A DNA stretch of 44,022 nucleotides from JACVRW01 sp035650215 (lineage in GTDB: Bacteria; Actinomycetota; Thermoleophilia; Solirubrobacterales; Thermoleophilaceae). Of this stretch, positions 41,353 to 44,022 are shown in pieces. Position 1 is the first letter of the stretch; every line of letters begins with the position of its first letter. The notes under the pieces are model-generated. The model saw nothing but the letters and a program-made list of their open reading frames with translations, ran no database searches and was not told where the DNA came from. Location: contig DASRIC010000108.1 in NCBI GenBank assembly GCA_035650215.1, positions 1 through 44,022 on the forward strand, given 5' to 3'. The translations under genes and the position numbers were made by a program.

Positions 41353-42982
41353 TGAGCTCCGCCGAACGCATCGTCCCGGGGTCGAGCAGGCCGTCGGTGC
41401 GCAGCCCCGTCAGCACGTTTCCGTAGCGGGTTCCCCATTCCGTGACGGCATTTACCGACCCGCGGCCGCGCTGGCGCCCGCGGAGCTTCCGTACCGTCGC
41501 TCTGGCGCCGTCTGTCAGGTACGGCAGGAAGCGGTGTGCGTTCGTCACACGCAGCGGCTCGGCGGGCCCACCGAGGGTCGTGGGCACGCTCGCCATGGCT
41601 GGGCTCAGGCGGTGGATCATGCCCTTATGCGCCGGTGCCAGTTGCGCCAGCGACGGTGTGCCGAGAACGTGGCGCTGAACACGTCGCGGTAGTAGAAAGG
41701 CGTCTCGGTGCGCAGCGATGCCTCGCTCGCAGAGCTGTAGGCCCCGAAGTGGCCGACCGACTTGTACGCAAGGGTCAGGTCCAGCTGCGTGGTGTGGGGC
41801 TCGGCGGCGAGCGCGGCGCGCTCGCGAAGCGTCGAGCGGAAGTAGCTCTCCACGTCGCCGGACGGATCCCCGCGTGCCACCGACGGATCGGTGGCAGGTA
41901 CCGCATGGCCAGCAGCCGGTCGAGGTTCACGGTCCTGGAGCGGCCCGCGCGGACGAACTCCTGGACCCGCGGCCGGGCGCTCACATGCCCGCCCCCCGAG
42001 CCGGTCATGAGCCGCCTAGCGCGGCGCCCGCGGAGCTGCTGGCCCCACAGGACGGCCGCGAGCTGCACGAATTCGAGCGCTCCGTCACCCCAGGCCTCGG
42101 CGTCGTTCAACTCCGACGCTTCGGGGGCCCACCCGGTGGGCAGCGCGAATTGGTGCCACTCGAGGCCGCTCGCGGCGGCGACCCGGCGGGCGAGCTGGAC
42201 GTCGACTTGGGCGTCGTCGCCGTCGGTGTTGGCGACGAACGGGATGCCGCAGGACACGAGCGCGGCGGCGATCAGCCGGCTGTCGACCCCCCCGGTCAGG
42301 TCCGCCCACGGACGCTCGTCGCCCGACAGATGTGCCCGCAGCGTTTCGCGAAGAGCCTCCGCGCACTGGTCGATCGTCCGCGCCAACGGCATGGCCCGAG
42401 CGCTCGCGTCCACGGACGGGATCCAGTACACCTCGCGCCTTGGGAGGCCGCCGTCGAAGCCGAGCGAGACGGCCGGGCACAGACGCTCCACGCCGGTCCA
42501 GTTGGTGAGGGGCCGAACTGGTATCCGGCCCTCAGGAACAGCGCCGATCCCAGTGGATCGAGGGGTGCGTTCAGGTGCCGCGCGAGGGCCGTGGCGCACG
42601 TCGAAAAGTAGGTGCGATCGTCGCGCTCGGCGACGTAGATCGCCTGCACGCCGAAGGGATCGCGTACCAACTCCACACGGTCTGCGCCGGCGTCGAATCG
42701 GGCCGCCGCGAAGGCGCCGTCGAGGTCGGTGAGGGGAGCTCGACAGAGAGCCTTCGAGGCGCGGATCGCGCCAATCGCGAGCGCCCACGAACGGCCCTCC
42801 GAGTCGCCCGTTCCTGGCACGTCTCCGTCGATCCGAGCAGCCACCGTCCAGCCGCCGGCGGACACGGAGGTGACCTCCCCGGCACCCCGCAGATACCGGT
42901 ACTCGGAGAAGAGGTCCTCGAGCTCGTTCGCGGGGATCGGCACCCGCCGATCGTGGGAGATGACACCGACCAATCCGGCCAT
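41339..42982 (-). pseudogene. Asparagine synthetase-like gene broken by frameshifts
   Basis: From ATG 42982 the first frame gives a glutaminase-like N-domain without the catalytic Cys2 (MAGLVGVISHDRRVPIP, ELVRDPFGVQAIYVAERDD, FLRAGYQFGPS). Near 42510 the family text moves to another frame (RPLTNWTGVERLCP, then the ATP-pyrophosphatase loop ADLTGGVDSRLIAAAL). Near 41895 it moves again (GDPSGDVESYFRSTLRERAAL, VGHFGAYSSASEASLRTETPF). At 41620 an ATGA overlap leads to MIHRLSPAMASVPTTLGGPAEP, ending at 41339. Total coding length (about 548 residues) is right for one Asn-synthetase-related protein of the exopolysaccharide or lasso-peptide kind. As written it cannot make a full protein. Confidence 0.65.
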
Positions 42983-43131
42983 CGAGTCAACCTGACGAAG
43001 CCGAGCCGGACAGGCGCCGGACGGGTGCTTGGGAGGGCCATTTGGGTCGCGTCGGTTTCGGCCCTCGGGGCACACTGTGGCCCTCGATCGGAGTGGTGAA
43101 GCCTTCGCACCGCTCCGAACCTCCGAGCGAC

Positions 43132-43159
43132 CTCAAACTCGCTCCTTCGGCGATTTGAG
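43132..43159 (+). other. Hairpin with one bulge in the 42983-43249 intergenic region
   Basis: CTCAAA-c-TCGC (43132-43142) pairs with GCGATTTGAG (43150-43159) around a seven-base loop. It directly precedes a second hairpin. The 267-base gap contains these two structures and nothing else that I can identify. Confidence 0.5.
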
Positions 43160-43165
43160 CTCACA

Positions 43166-43190
43166 AAAAGCTCGCAAATTGCGAGTTTTT
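43166..43190. terminator. Hairpin with T tract, possibly bidirectional terminator
   Basis: AAAAGCTCGCAA (43166-43177) pairs with TTGCGAGTTTTT (43179-43190) around one base, allowing a G-T pair. It is flanked by A runs on one side and T runs on the other, so either strand reads as a stem followed by U residues. No functional gene ends close by, so it may insulate the repeat-protein gene at 43250 or be a leader element. Confidence 0.55.
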
Positions 43191-43249
43191 AGTGCGCTTG
43201 GCGCAAGATCATGGGAGCGACGTACGCACACCCTGGGTAGCCCTCCCGC

Positions 43250-44022
43250 ATGGAAAAGGGTCCTGCGACGAGTGGTCGGGCGACCATTTTGGGATGCGTA
43301 CGGACCCGTCCCGTCGGGTCGACTAGCCCGTCGCACCGTTCCCGGTGGACACTCCGCGCGACCCTCTCGCTCACGATTCTCGCCGTCCTGGCGATCCTCG
43401 CGCCGGCCGCCTCGGCCCAGGTGCCGGGAGTGTCGACCGGAGCGGTCGACACCGGCGCGGTCACGACCGCCGTCCAGGACACCACTGCGGCGGTCGAGAC
43501 CACCGCGACGCAGGCCGTCGCTGACACCTCGGCAGCGGTCGAGGTCACACCCGCCCCGGCGCCGGTCGAGCAGGCCCCCGCGCCCGTAGAGCCCGCCCCG
43601 GCCGCGGCGCCGGTCGAGCAAGCCCCCGCGCCCGTAGAGCCCGCCCCGGCGCCGGCGCCGGTCGAGCAGACCGCGGCGGCGGTCGACACCACGCCGACCC
43701 AGACGGTCGAGGACACGACGGCGGCGGTCGACACCACGGCGACCCAGACGGTCGAGGACACGACCACGACGGTCGCGGACTCGACGAGTGGCACCGGCAG
43801 CGTCACCCAGGTCATCCACGCCGCCGACTCGGTGCTCGGTTCGACGACCGATACGATCATCCCGGCGAGTGACCCGGTGGTCGAGACGGTCACTCCGACG
43901 GTCGACCCGGTGGTCGAGACGGTCACTCCGACGGTCGACCCGGTGATCGATACGGTCACTCCGACGGTCGACCCGGTGATCGATACGGTCACTCCGACGG
44001 TCGACCCGGTGATCGATACGGT
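43250..44022 (+). CDS. Secreted Pro/Thr/Val/Ala-rich repeat protein, 5' part
   Basis: An open frame from ATG 43250 to the window end (257 codons, no stop). The N-terminus is MEKGPATSGRATILG, then a basic stretch (SHRSRWTLRA) and a signal-peptide core TLSLTILAVLAILAPAASAQ with an ASA-Q cleavage site near residue 60. The mature part is low-complexity: TTAVQDTTAAVETTATQ, two copies of an APVEQAPAPVEPAPA-like block, VDTTPTQTVEDTT-like repeats, then 11-residue repeats of the form DPVIDTVTPTV. Such proteins form cell-surface stalks or wall-associated spacers in actinobacteria; no anchor is visible because the gene is cut. The start has no strong ribosome site, so the true start could lie slightly downstream. 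Confidence 0.7.
   Translation, partial: MEKGPATSGRATILGCVRTRPVGSTSPSHRSRWTLRATLSLTILAVLAILAPAASAQVPGVSTGAVDTGAVTTAVQDTTAAVETTATQAVADTSAAVEVTPAPAPVEQAPAPVEPAPAAAPVEQAPAPVEPAPAPAPVEQTAAAVDTTPTQTVEDTTAAVDTTATQTVEDTTTTVADSTSGTGSVTQVIHAADSVLGSTTDTIIPASDPVVETVTPTVDPVVETVTPTVDPVIDTVTPTVDPVIDTVTPTVDPVIDT
43871..44022 (+). repeat. 33-bp tandem repeats at the window end
   Basis: Four full units (43871-43903, 43904-43936, 43937-43969, 43970-44002) and a 20-base partial unit, each encoding an 11-residue DPV(V/I)(E/D)TVTPTV. Units 1-2 carry VET and units 3 onward IDT, showing recent stepwise duplication. The array continues past the window. Confidence 0.9.

Noticed and set aside
43189..43992. Long minus-strand frame rich in Ser/Thr/Gly/Ala opposite the repeat protein
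   Set aside because: The plus strand in this interval has a signal peptide, ordered repeats and a frame open to the window end; the minus frame is its low-complexity shadow.
43871..44022. CRISPR-like regular repeats at the window end
   Set aside because: The 33-bp units are directly adjacent with no spacers and keep an open reading frame.

Overview
The window is very GC-rich, densely packed, full of GTG starts and four-base GTGA/ATGA gene overlaps, and uses almost only G- or C-ending codons. With its gene content this suggests an actinobacterium, probably Thermoleophilia (Solirubrobacterales-like); that placement is inference. The first ~1.8 kb is the exception. glxB (partial), glxC and the front of glxD use many A/T-ending codons and read like an alphaproteobacterial (Rhizobiales-type) genome, and the change falls inside an intact glxD frame. 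No rRNA, tRNA, CRISPR array or transposase was seen.

Layout. 1-4407 (+): GlxBCD-type glutamate synthase-like subunits, a 146-aa unknown protein and a DAO-family flavoprotein. 4404-5242 (-): a universal-stress-like protein and a zinc-ribbon membrane protein. 5312-9885 (-): aldehyde dehydrogenase, DAO-family oxidase and APC amine/amino-acid permease, resembling puuC-puuB-puuP. 10082-15301 (+): an operon of an acyl-CoA-dehydrogenase-fold flavoprotein lacking the usual catalytic Glu, a DUF1989-GcvT fusion, a flavin reductase and a phosphoribulokinase, followed by a CbbR-like LysR regulator. 16470-24086: a secreted glucan-degradation locus (GH3, GH15, ROK regulator, GH144-type protein with RTX repeats). 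24099-26831: alanine/serine-glyoxylate-type aminotransferase divergent from a CitE/malyl-CoA-lyase-like protein and a coupled small protein. 26842-28362: PhyH dioxygenase divergent from an FchA-like cyclodeaminase/cyclohydrolase. 28393-40923 (-): a seven-gene operon of MobA-MoaD fusion, PabBC fusion, tungsten-type aldehyde oxidoreductase (AOR), formate dehydrogenase alpha and NuoEF-like beta subunits, MoeA, and MoeA with a C-terminal binding-protein domain. 40998-42982: frame-broken relics of a sugar-transferase N-terminus and an asparagine-synthetase-like gene. 43250-end: the start of a secreted Pro/Thr/Val/Ala-rich protein that runs off the window inside 33-bp tandem repeats.

How it fits together (inference). 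Most of 5-41 kb reads as one-carbon metabolism: uptake and oxidation of a methylated nitrogen compound; methyl transfer to tetrahydrofolate (GcvT domain); methenyl-THF hydrolysis (FchA-like); formate oxidation to CO2 by a Mo/W formate dehydrogenase whose operon also carries cofactor genes and a folate-precursor gene (pabBC); and possible CO2 refixation (phosphoribulokinase, CbbR-like regulator). Four short palindromic sites with the pattern ACnAATnnGTA lie just upstream of the permease, the monooxygenase-like/GcvT operon, fchA/phyH and the mobA-formate dehydrogenase operon, all in the same orientation relative to the downstream gene. They suggest one shared regulator and are the strongest sign of an undescribed, coordinately controlled C1 system. 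A second pair of related sites links the ROK regulator to the glucan-degradation genes.
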